Part shown: in pieces, positions 1 through 64,000 of the stretch
Layout: each line of letters opens with the position of its first letter
Position numbering within the stretch: the stretch's first letter is position 1
Notes under the pieces: model-generated
The model's database searches: none
What the model was told of the DNA's origin: nothing
Seen by the model: the letters and a program-made list of their open reading frames with translations, nothing else
Made by a program: the position numbers and the translations under genes
Source of the DNA: Achatina immaculata
Taxonomy: Eukaryota > Mollusca > Gastropoda > Stylommatophora > Achatinidae
DNA: 64,000 bases
NCBI GenBank assembly: GCA_009760885.1
Contig: CM019716.1
Location: forward strand, 6,105,438-6,169,437
Reading direction: 5' to 3'

Positions 1-504
1 TAGTCCCATATGCAAAGGACTGATATATAAATAAATATTCTTTGTTTTTTCTTCTTACACTGACAGTCATATATACAGTACGTGCTGATATACCTTGACT
101 TTCAGACAGGTTTCTTTTATTTTCATCATTTTCGCTAGTGATAATACTAGTAGTTGGACTGATATTACAAATAGGAAAATTGTCTTATGAATAAATCCTG
201 CTGCCTGTAAGATTATAAGCAGAACCCCTAACTACAAGTAGATATTTTGTCCACTAAGCTATTTAAAACTTCTCTCTCACATAATTTTATGTAGTTCCTG
301 TAATAGAATTCAGGGAACATTCAGTTCCTCTTTCAGTGTTAAAATTATAATATAAAAGTATGTCACCAGTCACATAACTGAAAACTAACACTGGCCATCC
401 TTCACAAATAAACAGAATTCTCTGATGAGATTATTTTGTACTTCAAATAAATGGTACAAATTTTGATAAGGCTCATTTCTCTCTAATGTTTAGGATTGTT
501 TCTA

Positions 505-26861
<26,357 letters not shown>

Positions 26862-26950
26862 GACGCTTTCACACGAAAGTTGTCTCGAAAATGACACGAT
26901 TCGTTTCAGCAGTCTCAGCTTAAGATAGTGGAGATTACTGTAAGACCTCA
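26862..26950 (-). promoter_or_regulatory. Conserved 5' flank / 5' UTR of copy A
   Basis: Counterpart of 61049-61145, similar up to about 85 bp upstream of the ATG, after which the copies diverge. Short direct repeats (26945-27015) lie just beyond. Confidence 0.42.
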
Positions 26951-27054
26951 TACAGTGTGACCTGACAAGCTGTCACTCATACAGTGTGATCTGACAAGCT
27001 GTCACTCGTACAGTGCACGTATGACGACCACATGTAGTGTCCTTTATTATTTTA

Positions 27055-27395
27055 CAATGGGGTGAAGATGCCCTCCGACCAGGCACTCAGAGACTCAAAG
27101 CTGATATGTCAGCGTTAGCGAACCATAGCTGACCAAGACCCTGTCCCACGTCTCCGTTGGTACCCCTAACAAGCAACAGGCCTAGCCTGGCTAAAGGGAC
27201 AGGGATCGCCATCGTCCCCATGGTGGTGAATCTGCTAAAGAAGTATTGGACATCCCTTGCTTTTTTACCGCACTCCGGGACTGAAAAAATAACCCGTTCC
27301 CAAGCCGATACGATGCTGTGCTTCAACACCTTCACAGCATCGACTGCAAAGAACACCAGTTCGCAGTTACAGGGAAATAGCACAAGACAATCAAA
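27055..27395 (-). repeat. Dispersed repeat of unknown class
   Basis: Strongly similar to 46375-46700. Minus strand keeps a 98-residue open frame (ELVFFAVDAVKVLKHSI, SAWERVIFSVPECGKK), but the second copy is frameshifted, so a coding role is unproven. It could be a SINE or a LINE 5' piece. Confidence 0.7.
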
Positions 27396-27539
27396 ATTAT
27401 TTTACAATACCAGATAAACTTGGCCTATCTCACGTAATCTACAAATACATTATTCAAAGCTGTTGTAAATATCTCGGACTGTACACGTCTTAACATCAAA
27501 TTTTTTTTCTCCCTGATCCTTCACTCAGTGTGTTTGCCT

Positions 27540-27544
27540 ACACC

Positions 27545-27581
<37 letters not shown>

Positions 27582-27595
27582 GTCTCTCTCTCTAC
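27540..27595. repeat. TCTG microsatellite
   Basis: About nine TCTG units followed by TCTC. The surrounding 27396-27925 shows nothing else recognised. Confidence 0.95.
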
Positions 27596-27929
27596 ATTGC
27601 AATGTAGTGTGCTATCCACCACTGTAATTTAATGCTTAAGAAACTGAAATGACATGGCCAACTTGTTTCTCATGTAGAAAAGAAACACAAAATCTGCGTA
27701 CTCTCTGCTACTCTATAACAACAAACAGAAATGAATGTTTTGTGCTGTTCTGTGTACATTTTGGGGTTCGTGTACACTGCATAAGAAAATGTGCTAGAAA
27801 TGTGAATGTACAGGAAGATTCAGCCTATATTGTGTAATAGAAAATAGGATGTGCTGAAATACCTGAAACTGGCAAAAGGGACGAATTAAGTGTTTTCTGA
27901 AAATTAAGATGAATTATCTTACATCCTAC

Positions 27930-28310
27930 ATCCTTCCCGCGCCGTTAAACGTCACACATGGCTAGCATTGTAGTTCTCCAAGTTTTCCTGTTTTCGGCGA
28001 GCTTTTCAACCTCATCAAGGGATTTTATGTCTACTAATTTGGCCTCTCTTAACAATGTCCTCTTTAGAGTTTCACGTGGTCGACCTCTTTTTCTTCGGCC
28101 TGTTGTGCTCCACTTGATAGCTTGTTTTGCGATTCTCTGACTGTTTCTTCTCATCACGTGACCAACATAAGTCCTTTTTCTGATCCCCCTTGAGACAGGT
28201 TGTTGTTTGCTCATCTGCCTTATCTCTGCGTTGTTCTTGAATTCGTTTTACTTTATACCAAGTATTTTCCTTAGGCATTTGTTTCCAAAAGAGTCTAATG
28301 AATTGTGCCA
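27930..28310 (-). mobile_element. LINE 3' fragment (family 3)
   Basis: Minus strand encodes YVGHVMRRNSQRIAKQAIKW, RKRGRPRETLKRTLLREAK and KSLDEVEKLAENRKTWR. Best preserved member of this family in the window. Confidence 0.85.
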
Positions 28311-28654
28311 CATAATTAGCGAGTCAGTATGGTTATGACTGTCTAGCGGACTGGCAACAAGAATCCAAGTCCAAGGCTGTTCACGGGCCGTACCGAGGGA
28401 CTGTATGACTGCAGGGGTAGACAGCCACTAATGTCGGGACACGACATTGTGTGTGTGTGTGGGGGGGGGGGGGGAACATTGCGTGGAATGTTCTAGCCTG
28501 TTCTCTGGTATGGGACAATGCCAGAGTTGCCGGTTATTCTCCCTTCAAAACATAGAACGTGCTCTGGGGTCGAACTTTGTGACGGTGAACACTGAAGAGA
28601 CTTGAAGGCAGAAGCGGCCGAACAAGCTGGCAGAACTAGTGTTCATGCTCTTCG

Positions 28655-28705
28655 TATGTGTGTGTCCCGAGCGCGATGATACTAACTCCAAGATTCAAGG
28701 CAAGA
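28655..28705 (+). mobile_element. Possible RNase H-type LINE 3' tail
   Basis: GATGATACTAACTCCAAGATTCAAG resembles 20530-20555 and leads directly into the trinucleotide array, as LINE tails often seed microsatellites. Confidence 0.4.
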
Positions 28706-28846
28706 TGAGTAGTAGTAGTAATAGTAGTAGTAGTAGTAGTGTAGTAGTGTAGTAGTAGTAGTAGTGTAGTAGTAGTAGTAGTAGTAGTAGTGTAGTAGTG
28801 TAGTAGTGTAGTAGTGTAGTAGTGTAGTAGTGTAGTAGTGTAGTAA

Positions 28847-28884
<38 letters not shown>

Positions 28885-28975
28885 TAGTAGTGTAGTAATA
28901 GTAGTAGTAGTAGTGTAGTAGTGTTGTAATAGTAGTAGTAGTAGTAGTGTAGTAGTAGTAGTAGTAGTATAGTAA

Positions 28976-29010
<35 letters not shown>

Positions 29011-29503
29011 TAGTGTAGTGTAGTAATAGTAGTAGTAGTAGAGTAGTAGTAGTGTAGTAGTAGTAGTAGTAGTAGTAATAGTAGTAGTAGTAGTAGTGTA
29101 GTAGTGTAGTAATAGTAGTAGTAGTAGTAGTGTAGTAATAGTAGTAGCAGTAGTAGTAGTGTAGTAGTAGTGTAGTAGTGTAGTAGTAGTAGTAGTAGTG
29201 TAGTAGTGTAGTAATAGTAGTAGTAGTAGTAGTAGTGTAGTAGTGTAGTAATAGTAGTAGTAGTAGTAGTAGTAGTGTAGTAGTGTAGTAATAGTAGTAG
29301 TAGTAGTAGTAGTGTAGTAGTAGTGTAGTAGTGTAGTATTGTAGTAATAGTAGTAGTAGTGTAGTGTAGTAGTGTAGTAGTAGTAGTAGTAGTGTAGTAG
29401 TAGTGTAGTAGTGTAGTAATAGTAGTAGTAGTAGTAGTGTAGTAGTGTAGTAATAGTAATATAGTAGTAGTAGTAGTAGTAGTGTAGTAGTGTAGTAGTA
29501 GTA

Positions 29504-29539
<36 letters not shown>

Positions 29540-29822
29540 TAGTAATAGTAGTAGTAGTAGTAGTAGTAGTAGTGTAGTAGTGTAGTAATAGTAGTAGTAG
29601 TAATAGTAGTGTAGTAGTGTAGTAGTGTAGTAATATTAGTAGTAGTAGTAGTAGTAGTAGTGTAGTAGTGTAGTAATAGTAGTAGTAGTAGTAGTACTAG
29701 TGTAGTAGTGTAGTAGTGTAGTAATAATAGTAGTAGTAGTAGTGTAGTAGTGTAGTAATAGTAGTAGTGTAGTAGTGTAGTAATAGTAGTATAGTAGTAG
29801 TAGTAGTGTAGTAGTGTAGTAA

Positions 29823-29857
<35 letters not shown>

Positions 29858-29980
29858 ATAGTAATAGTAGTAGTAGTAGTAGTAGTAGTAGTGTAGTAAT
29901 AGTAGTAGTAGTAGTAATAGTAGTAGTAGTAGTAGTAGTAGTGTAGTAGTGTATTATTAATATTAGTAGTAGTAATTGTT
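28706..29980. repeat. 1.25-kb GTA microsatellite with GTGTAGTA steps
   Basis: Almost pure GTA repeats, interrupted by GTGTAGTAG and AATAG variants forming a higher-order pattern. The long open frame on the minus strand is only the repeat. Confidence 0.97.
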
Positions 29981-30114
29981 GTTGTAAGAGTAAGGAGAAG
30001 AAGTTTGTATATAAACGTGTCCTGCCACACTGCAGAGAGCGAAGTTTATGTTTGATCTTTCTTGCAGTCTACCTCAGTGAACATTACGTCAATGCCATTT
30101 ATTTTGGCTGCATA

Positions 30115-30250
30115 TACGACAAAAATATCAGACAAAAGTGGTACAACACAAACATCAGACAAAAGTGATACAACACAAACATCAGATAAAAGTGATACAA
30201 CACAAACATCAGACAAAAGTGATACAACACAAACATCAGACAAAAGAAAA
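30115..30250. repeat. 27-bp minisatellite
   Basis: Five units with core ACAAAAGTGATACAACACAA. Open in both directions because the period is a multiple of three. Confidence 0.92.
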
Positions 30251-30327
30251 TTGTGTGCTGTCTGCTCTGTTGTAGCACTATAGTTGAATTTCGCAAAAAT
30301 CTTTCTGCTATGCAAGTCTGTGCTTTA

Positions 30328-30329
30328 AC

Positions 30330-30369
<40 letters not shown>

Positions 30370-30376
30370 AGAGAGA
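30328..30376. repeat. GA microsatellite
   Basis: Near-pure GA run. Confidence 0.96.
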
Positions 30377-30379
30377 AGT

Positions 30380-31480
30380 GATTGGAAAATGAGTTAAGTG
30401 GAAAACATATCATTTGATATAATATGAAAACATATCTAGTACAGCATTTTCAGTAATATGTAACCAATAAACAGACTAATAATGTACTACACAATGCATT
30501 CGGCCGAGCATGTCTGTGTAATAGAATAGGATAAGTAATTGGGTTGGATAGAAATAAAATAGTAGTCTCCCCTGTAGAGAGTTAATTTAGGATATTTATA
30601 AGCGTGCCCAGCGGGAAAATCTGTTGTAAAGCTCGCACGTATTTGCACTCATGGTGGACGAATTCGGAGGAGATGCACAGAAAACATGGCAGACGAGAAT
30701 AACAAAAAACATGGTTGAGCGGAGCAGAAAATGTAGGCAAGCAAGTTTTTCTTCAGAGCCAGTATTTTAGTCAGGCTTCGAAATGATAGACTGTAGCTTG
30801 TAGTCTGTCCTATGTAGGAATTCATAGTGTTGGTTAAATTTGTCATTTTTAGGACAGTTTCTTCTGAATTCAGTTTTTGGGAAAGTATGTGGTATTGTCT
30901 GTAGTAAGAAGCAGAAGTGTCCTTCAACATCCTTGCCGTGTGAGAGGTCTCCCATTGCAACGTCAAGCCGCCCACACACTGTTTCGTGTATTTATGAAAT
31001 TCCATCAGTTTTTTTTTTTTTCACGCCACTTCTATTTGGCAACATCCACCAACAAATGTGGTTTCATCAATACATCTGTTCTATTGTAACGGCCGGAGTT
31101 GGGTGATTATTGACTTATGTTTTGTGTCGCAGCTGTGGAGTTGGAATAGTCAGTTAATTTAGTTATATAGTTCACAATTTGTGTATGAAGTCTGTTTAGT
31201 GATCCTGGGTTATTGAAGTTGCATAGAGCGTATCAGTGTAATGAAATGAGACAAGCGTATCAACTTCGTGACGTCATGGAAGTTCCCCCAAAACGACCAA
31301 GGCACTCTACAGCCATCAGCATAAAGAAAACACGTTTTTAGTGGTGAAAAGATCAGACCAGATAAAGTCAAGTTTGTTTATATATTGTTATCTGGCCATC
31401 TAGGAGAAACTAATAATCTTCTTTATCTGGGGCGGTCCTGAATGCAATGAAGTCAGATTCTGATTTTGAACCTTTAATAA
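30380..31480. other. Spacer between the two genes, nothing recognised
   Basis: AT-rich, unique. Overlapping minus-strand frames at 30649-31005 are short and show no family motif I know. A T-run lies at about 31007-31020. Confidence 0.55.
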
Positions 31481-31955
31481 ATAGACTAAGTCTATGATAA
31501 ATATAACATCTTATCTTTTAAAAAAAGGGCTGGAAATTTGCTCTTAATAAGTAGACTAAGTCTAAGATAAATATAGCATCTTATCTTTTAAAAAAGGCTG
31601 GAAATTTACTCATTAATAAATGTACTAAGTCTACGATAAATATAGCATCTTATCTTTTAAAAAAAGGCTGGAAATTTGCTCTTTAATAAATAGACTAAGT
31701 CTAAGACAAATATAGCACCTTATCTTTTAAAAAAGGCTTTAAATTTGCTCTTTAATAAATAGACTAAGTCTAAGATAAATATAGCATCTTAAGTTTTACA
31801 AAAGACTGGAAATTTATTCTTCAATAAGTAGACTAAGACTACAATGAATATAGCATCTTATCTTTTAAAAAAGGCTGGAAATTTACTCTTTGATAAATAG
31901 ACTAAGTCTAAGATAAATATAGCATCTTATCTTTAAAAAAAGGCTGGAAATTTGC
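31480..31955. repeat. About 69-bp minisatellite
   Basis: About seven units with core AAATATAGCATCTTATCTTT. Confidence 0.9.
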
Positions 31956-31984
31956 TTGTAGTATCGCATGTTGGAAGGTTGTTG

Positions 31985-32680
31985 ATGGTGAATTAATTTG
32001 AAGTGGGGGGGGGGGGAGGTTGTTGATGGTGAATTAATGTGAAGTAGGGAGAGGAAGGTTGTTGATGGCGAATTAATGTGAAGTAGGGGGAAGGAAGGTT
32101 GTTGATGTTGAATTAATGTGAAGTGAGGGGGAGGAAGGTTGTTGATTTTGAATTAATGTGAAGTGAGGGGGAGGAAGGTTGTTGATGGTGAATTAATGTG
32201 AAGTAGGGGGAGGAAGGTTGATGGTGAATTAATGTGAAGTAGGGGGAGGAAGGTTGATGGTGAATTACTGTGAAGTAGGGGGAGGAAGGTTGTTGATGGT
32301 GAATTAATGTGAAGTAGGGGGAGGAAGGTTGTTGATGGTGAATTAATGTGAAGTAGGGAGAGAAAGGTTGTTGATGGTGAATTAATGTGAAGTAGGGGGA
32401 GGAAGGTTGTTGATGGTGAATTAATGTGAAGTAGGGGGAGGAAGGTTGTTGATGGTGAATTAATGTGAAGTGAGGGGAGGAAGGTTGTTGATGGTGAATT
32501 AATGTGAAGTAGGGGGAGGAAGGTTGTTGATGGTGAATTAATGTGAAGTAGGGGGAGGAAGGTTGTTGATGGTGAATTACTGTGAAGTGAGGGGAGGAAG
32601 GTTGTTGATGGTGAATTAATGTGAAGTGAGGGGAGGAAGGTTGTTGATGGTGAATTACTGTGAAGTGAAGGGAGGAAGGT
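31985..32680. repeat. About 39-bp minisatellite
   Basis: About 17 units with core GTTGTTGATGGTGAATTAAT and a G-rich AGGGGGAGGAAG segment. Confidence 0.93.
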
Positions 32681-32964
32681 TCCTATCTTCTGCTCTTGAC
32701 TTCAAATGAAATAACGTAACATCAGATGTGGATTCTTCTGATTCGTTATGTGCATTTTCTGGTAGCTTAAAAATACATCTAGTTTCTAATGTTTTGTCAG
32801 TGTCCTCTTTTCAAAAAGCAGCTGCTTGTATAGTTCTAAATTCATCCTAATACCACAGCTAGAAATGTTTTGGAGAAGAGTAACAAATAAAAACCATCAG
32901 TAAACTGAGCAGCTTTCTTCTCCCTTTTTTTCCTAACAAACATGGGAAAACCATGAAACACAGT

Positions 32965-33450
32965 CAATGGTCACGAAAGATAACTATGATCAACAGTTAC
33001 TATAGACTAACAGGGGACAATTTAAGGAAAGATAACTTTGATCAACAGTTACTATAGACTAACAGGGGACAATTTAAGGAAAGATAACTTTGATCAACAG
33101 TTACTATAGACTAACAGGAGACAATTTGAGGAAAGATAACATTGATCAGCAGTCACTATAGACTAACAGGGGACAATTTAAGGTAAGATAACTGATCAAC
33201 AGTCACTATAGACTAACAGGGGACAATTTGAGGAAAGATAACTTTGATCAACAGTTACTATAGACTAACAGGAGACAATCTGAGGAAAGATAACTGATCA
33301 ACAGTTACTATAGACTAACAGGGGACAATTTAAGAAAAGATAACTTTGATCAATGGTTGCAATAGACTAATAGAGGACAATCTGAGAAAAGGTAACTTTG
33401 GTGAATTATTACAATAGACTAACAGCAGACAATTTTAGGAAAAATAATCT
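32965..33450. repeat. About 52-bp minisatellite
   Basis: About nine units with core CAACAGTTACTATAGACTAA, several with CTTTG deletions. Confidence 0.9.
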
Positions 33451-33594
33451 TGATCAACTATATCATCTAGGCCAAAAAGAAACATTTTGAAACTTGACAC
33501 TGTAGCAGTAGCAGTAGTATTTACAATGTGATAAAGATTCAGCACTACAAAACATTCTACACCGCAGCAGTTGTACAGTGTGAAATACAGCAGA

Positions 33595-33660
33595 TAGACA
33601 ACAAAGTTGGTTGTTTGGACAACAAAGTTGACTGTTTAGACAACAAAGTTGGTTGTTTAT
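33595..33660. repeat. 21-bp short array
   Basis: Three units of about 21 bp around GACAACAAAGTTGGTTGTTT. Confidence 0.85.
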
Positions 33661-34660
33661 TATTCATGCTCAGATTTACAAGTGAGCCCATTTTTTGCTG
33701 CAATTCTTTACTCTTCTGATAGACCAAATACATGTAGAGGACACAAAAAAATTCAGCTATTTATAAATTTGTTAACTGGCTTTACTTATCTCAGAATATG
33801 AGTCTGAAGTAGGCTGATGTTAACTGTTTACTCAACATCATTTTGCTGAACAGATTCTCTCATTGTTGATTCTACCAGTTAGTGACAGGCATAATCAAGC
33901 ACATAACAACAAACTGTTTTTTACAGCAAGAACCAGCCAAATAAAAAAAAAATTTCAAAACATCATCACACAATAAAAAAAAATGGCACAAAATAAACAT
34001 TGTAAAAGGAGATGAAAGCACAATGTTCCCTTCATTTTTTTCTGTCACAGCAATTTGTGGTCTCTGAAGTTGATGCCATGATGATGTTGAAGCTCACATA
34101 TCTTCCTGCATGACAGGTAGACTTGTCAGAACTCTCAAAATGAACCTTGTAAAATGGCTACTTGACAAGGTCCACCATCATAGAGATTGGTTGAGGCATA
34201 TCCTGTTAGCTGTATTAGCAACCCACAATTCTTAGGAAAATACCAATTAGTCAGATTACGGGCGATAACTTTTATATAAATACCACAGCTTTGCTATTTC
34301 CCTTATTTCATGTTACTCTTCACACTAAAAGATCACAAAAACCAACTGCTGGTATTTTATCTACCTTAGCATAGCTCAAAACTATTTCCACAGATCAGTT
34401 TTTATTTTTGTTCCATGAAAAAATTTTTAATTTAAAATTTAATTATTAAATTGTCTGTATAAAACTGTTAAAAAGAGAAAACTTTGCAATAAAGACATTA
34501 ACAATATATACGGATGTGAAAACATATATTCCAGTTATATAATTCTGATTGTAAACTGAGTACTTCATTACACAATGATGAATTTAAAGCGATAAACTTC
34601 TGTCTAAAGGAAAATGAAAAGAAAACAAATTAAACCACAAATTCATTGCCACGTGGTTTA
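33661..34660. other. Downstream of copy B, nothing recognised
   Basis: AT-rich sequence that includes the presumed 3' UTR and candidate poly(A) signal of copy B. Confidence 0.5.
34401..34406 (-). promoter_or_regulatory. Candidate poly(A) signal of copy B
   Basis: AATAAA on the minus strand about 410 bp past the TGA. It is the first clear AATAAA I noticed downstream; use is inferred. Confidence 0.35.
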
Positions 34661-34668
34661 AGTTATAT

Positions 34669-34814
34669 TGTTGAATGACTTGTGAGTTAGCAACTCAGTC
34701 TTGAATGACTTGTGAGTTAGCAACTCAGTCTTGAATGACTTGTAAGTTAGCAACTCAGTCTTGAATGACTTGTGAGTTCGCAACTCAGTCTTGAATGACT
34801 TGTAAGTTAGCAAC

Positions 34815-34824
<10 letters not shown>
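34669..34824. repeat. 30-bp array copying the stop codon, copy B
   Basis: Five units. On the minus strand each starts CAAGACTGAGTTGC, the last two sense codons plus TGA, then ACTCACAAGTCATT. The real stop is in the first unit. Confidence 0.93.
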
Positions 34825-61048
<26,224 letters not shown>

Positions 61049-61145
61049 GACGCTTTCCCACGAACACAGGCTCGAACTGACCCGATAAGATATAGCTTTC
61101 ACAGCGAAGTTCTGTAGATTTACTGTAAGACCTCTGGTGCGACAG
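61049..61145 (-). promoter_or_regulatory. Conserved 5' flank / 5' UTR of copy B
   Basis: Matches the copy A flank at 26862-26945 (shared GAAAGCGTC before ATG and a shared GAGGTCTTACAGTAA). Probable 5' UTR and proximal promoter; no clear TATA box seen. Confidence 0.45.
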
Positions 61146-61149
61146 TTGT

Positions 61150-61394
61150 TTGTTTGTTTGTTTGATGTGGACTACATAGACTACTCTAATTTTCGAGTGA
61201 GGAAAAAAAACAGGGAGAGAACTAAGAACAAAATATATGTGAAAGATTTCTGAACAAGTGAAAGCAATACACGATGACAGTTTACCAGTCTTCTACTTAA
61301 GGTCGAGAGCATGAATTTCAGGCTCCAAACATAAACAAGGAAATAAGCATGTTAGAAGCATAATTTACACTACATTGTTATATAGTGTACTGTA
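61150..61394. other. Upstream of copy B, nothing recognised
   Basis: Unique AT-rich sequence past the end of homology with copy A. Confidence 0.5.
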
Positions 61395-62205
61395 AGTCAG
61401 TCAGTCAGTCATTTGCATGTCCCTTGCGGAACTTTGCCTCCCTAACAGCACTCATGTAGGGCTATCAGTTGTAAGCACGATGTCTTGCTGCTGATATGTC
61501 CATTCGCAGATCATCAACGATTAATTTATGTATTTCTCAGCTGTTTTGTTAAGTGTCCAAGTCTCACAGGCATATGTTGCGATGGGAAAGATACATGTCC
61601 TTAAAAATCTTCTTTTTTTTTTTTTTTAGTTCTGTCTGTTCCTCTCCACAGATTCTTTATTTGTTTTATTTTTTGAAGAGCGATAGATGTCCTCCTTTTA
61701 ATTTCCCTCATTGTATCTCCATTATTAGTTAGTAATGATCCAAGATATTCAAAACTCTCCACTTCTTCCAATTTTTCGTCATTTATACATATTTCAGCTG
61801 CCTTGTTTGTTTTGTCAGTTGTCATCAATTTAGTTTTCTTCGCATTAAGACAGAAGTTTTGCTCTTTGCTGTTCTTACGGACTGACATAATTAGTTTTTC
61901 CATTCCTTTTTGTGTTGTGGACAGTAATACTGTGTCATCAGCATATCTAATTTATGGTAATTCATAACTTCAAATTGTTATTTTTTTCTACATCTTCTCC
62001 AACATTCCTCATTATATTTTCAGTATACAAATTAAATAAATAAGGTGACAATATGCACCCCTGACGGACTCCTTGTTTTATGTCAAACCAAGTTGTTGTT
62101 TCACCATTTTTCTTACTGCTACCTGTTGGCCTAGATACAGCAGTGATAGTAATTGTGTCACATGTGTTGGAAATCCCATTTTTTCCCATTATTTCCCAAA
62201 GTGAG
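61395..62205 (-). mobile_element. RTE fragment, RT to 3' tail, with internal deletion
   Basis: Minus strand: GVRQGCILSPYLFNLYTENI (RT), ESFEYLGSLLTNNGDTMREI (post-RT), then a jump to the 3' terminal part; tail of GACT repeats. Confidence 0.87.
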
Positions 62206-62209
62206 CACA

Positions 62210-62350
62210 CTATACCATTTACACTACTCCATTCTAAAGTATACTGTGACCACTCTACATAATGTACACTACACCACTCTAAAGTATACTGTGACCACTC
62301 TACATAATGTACACTACACCACTCTAAAGTATACTGTGAGCACTCTATAC
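62210..62350. repeat. About 54-bp array
   Basis: Three units containing CACTCTAAAGTATACTGTGA and TACATAATGTACACTACACC; reappears in part near 62690-62700. Confidence 0.85.
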
Positions 62351-62387
62351 CATTTGAAGTGGAAGGCGGTGCATGGTCCAGTTTTAC

Positions 62388-62430
62388 AACAACAACAACA
62401 ACAGCAACAACAACAACAACAACAAAAATA
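62388..62430. repeat. CAA microsatellite
   Basis: About 13 CAA units. Confidence 0.95.
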
Positions 62431-62714
62431 GAAGTTTGAGGAAAGTGGGCAGAGACAAGAATGGCAGAAGGTAAGATGAGCACGTTATAAATGAAGAACA
62501 ATCAACAATCCAATATTTCCGGAGTAAAGCCGTTGTCAAGAACCACATACAAAAATACCACCAAATTAAAAACATCAAAAATATATGAAAAATTAAACAC
62601 TTATCTTTTATGGTATCCGCCTTGTAAGAAAGACGGTGTTACAGTTTACAGCGGTCGTCATTTCTCTTATCTCTATATCATTTACAGTACGCCATTCCAA
62701 AGTGTAGAAATGTA

Positions 62715-63345
62715 CTCAGAGTAGATAGCAAGTTAGTGGAGGAGGTCAACGAATTTGTATACCTTGGCAGCAGAGTAGTAGAAAATGGAGACAGCACAGA
62801 GGACATCAACAGCAGACTTACTATAGCAAACCAGGCTTTTTCAGTGCTGCAGACTATATGGAAATCAGAAAAACTAAGCATAAATATGAAAATCAGGATA
62901 TTTAAGAGTAATGTTCTAAGTGTACTACTCTATGGAAATGAATGCTGGAAAATCACCAAAACCATAGAAAATAAGTTGAATTCTTTCCAGACTAAATGTT
63001 TACGAAGAATTAGAAAAATATTTTGGCCAAACACCATAAGAAATAACATCTTATTGGCAGAAATGCAAATGAAGCCACTGACAACAATTATTGAGGAAAG
63101 ACGCTGGCGATGGTTGGGACATGTGCTCCGAATGACTGACAACTCACTACCAAAAATAGCACTAAGATGGACACCACAGGGGAACAGAAGTAAGGGTAGA
63201 CCAAAAGAGACATGGAGAAGAACAACAGAGAGGATGTTGAGCAATAAAGGGCTCACCTGGGCAAGAGCAGAAAAAAAGGCGAAGGACAGGCATTTGTGGA
63301 AAACCCTTGCGGAAGCCCTATGTGCCCTGGGCACTTAAGGTTCAG
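62715..63345 (+). pseudogene. LINE C-terminal fragment (family 2), open 200-residue tail
   Basis: The open frame 62736-63338 encodes EVNEFVYLGSRVVENGDS, VLLYGNECWKITKT, CLRRIRKIFWPNTIR, WRWLGHVLRMTDNS and SKGRPKETWRR, ending CALGT. This is the post-RT tail of a non-LTR retrotransposon; endonuclease and RT are missing. It is the most intact member of family 2, ending GGGCACTTAAGGTTCAGAGA, as at 11960. Confidence 0.88.
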
Positions 63346-63720
63346 AGAGATTCCAAAGTGTGATGTGAGTACTCTATACTATTTACATCCTTGTAGTAAG
63401 CTGTAGGCACTCAAGTATCACTTTTGTTTCACAGAATATCATGTTACTTGAGAACAGTGTATTCAGAGAATCTAAGTTTTACAATAGTTACTCCCTGTCC
63501 AAGAACTGTCACAGTCTACACAATGGGTCCTTAACTGGGTAATAAAATGTATTACAAGACGTGCTAGCCGTGTAAAAATGACACTAACATACAGTTATCA
63601 CCGTATTATTCTGCTAAATGTACTAAATATATATCAGACACAATTACATGGTTTAGCCTGCACTGCAGTAATGTATTAACGATGAAACACACAAAAAAAT
63701 TTCGTAAAAGATCATCTCCG
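63346..63720. other. Nothing recognised
   Basis: AT-rich unique sequence, no coding signal. Confidence 0.5.
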
Positions 63721-63728
63721 TATGATGA

Positions 63729-63761
<33 letters not shown>

Positions 63762-63762
63762 C
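63721..63762. repeat. ATG/GTG microsatellite
   Basis: About nine ATG then five GTG units. Confidence 0.95.
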
Positions 63763-63789
63763 AAGCTCCGTCTTAAAAACAGTTCTGAA

Positions 63790-63925
63790 AGAGGCATATG
63801 TTAACTTTATGTGGATGAGGCATATGTTAACTTTATGCAGAGGCTGCAGATGTTAACTTTATATGGATGAGACAGGTGTTAACTTTATGTGGAGGAGGCA
63901 GATGTTGACTTTATGTGGAGGGTGC
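63790..63925. repeat. About 27-bp minisatellite
   Basis: Five units with core ATGTTAACTTTATGTGGATG. Confidence 0.88.
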
Positions 63926-64000
63926 CGATTATCGTATTTCTTAGTGTATATTTTCAGCTATGTCTGGACAACTGGTATGAAGAAAGTGGCTTGCTCGTGT

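Noticed and set aside
28636..30030. 464-residue minus-strand ORF of Tyr/Thr/Leu runs
   Set aside because: It is only the translation of the GTA microsatellite; no other protein features.
30649..31106. Possible small gene in the spacer
   Set aside because: Competing short frames on both strands, no motif, no splice-linked partner found.

Overview
This is a eukaryotic, animal-type window. It has spliced genes with GT-AG introns, no bacterial-style operons, many 5'-truncated non-LTR retrotransposons, a tRNA-derived SINE, a Tc1-like transposon, Ty3-type LTR remnants and an unusual density of minisatellites. The retrotransposon mix (a BovB-like RTE family, other LINE tails, an R2-like fragment) and the repeat style suggest a marine invertebrate, perhaps a mollusc or another lophotrochozoan. 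The species cannot be named from this sequence.

The real gene content is one gene present twice in tandem, both copies on the minus strand. It encodes a PLP-dependent Cys/Met-metabolism enzyme of the cystathionine gamma-lyase type. Copy B (about 61048 down to 34815) is complete: ten coding exons whose splice phases all join, giving a 420-residue protein with every expected PLP-site residue. Copy A (26861 down to 535 and beyond the left edge) has exons 1-7; exons 8-10 should lie left of base 1. Copy A also carries exon 7 twice in a near-perfect 1406-bp tandem duplication. The exons are tiny (5-211 bp) and the introns large. Non-coding homology between the copies runs from before exon 1 through the introns, so this is a segmental duplication.

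Layout: 1-21.6 kb, copy A exons 7 to 2, with introns invaded by RTE, LINE, Ty3-like and R2-like pieces; 21.6-27.0 kb, copy A intron 1 (Tc1-like pseudogene, SINE) and exon 1; 27-34.8 kb, spacer with a 1.25-kb GTA microsatellite and several minisatellites; 34.8-61.1 kb, copy B; 61.1-64 kb, two LINE 3' fragments and short repeats.

The most striking structure is that several minisatellites sit exactly on exon borders of this gene and copy the splice site, or the stop codon, into every unit. The clearest is a 42-bp array at the exon 4 donor, about 13 units in copy B and about 21 in copy A. Each unit carries the AAG|GTAGAT donor and is a multiple of three, so the array stays open in the exon 4 frame in copy B. 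Similar arrays lie at the exon 2 donor, exon 5 acceptor, exon 9 donor, near the exon 10 acceptor, and at the stop codon. Whether these alternative splice sites are used needs transcript data.
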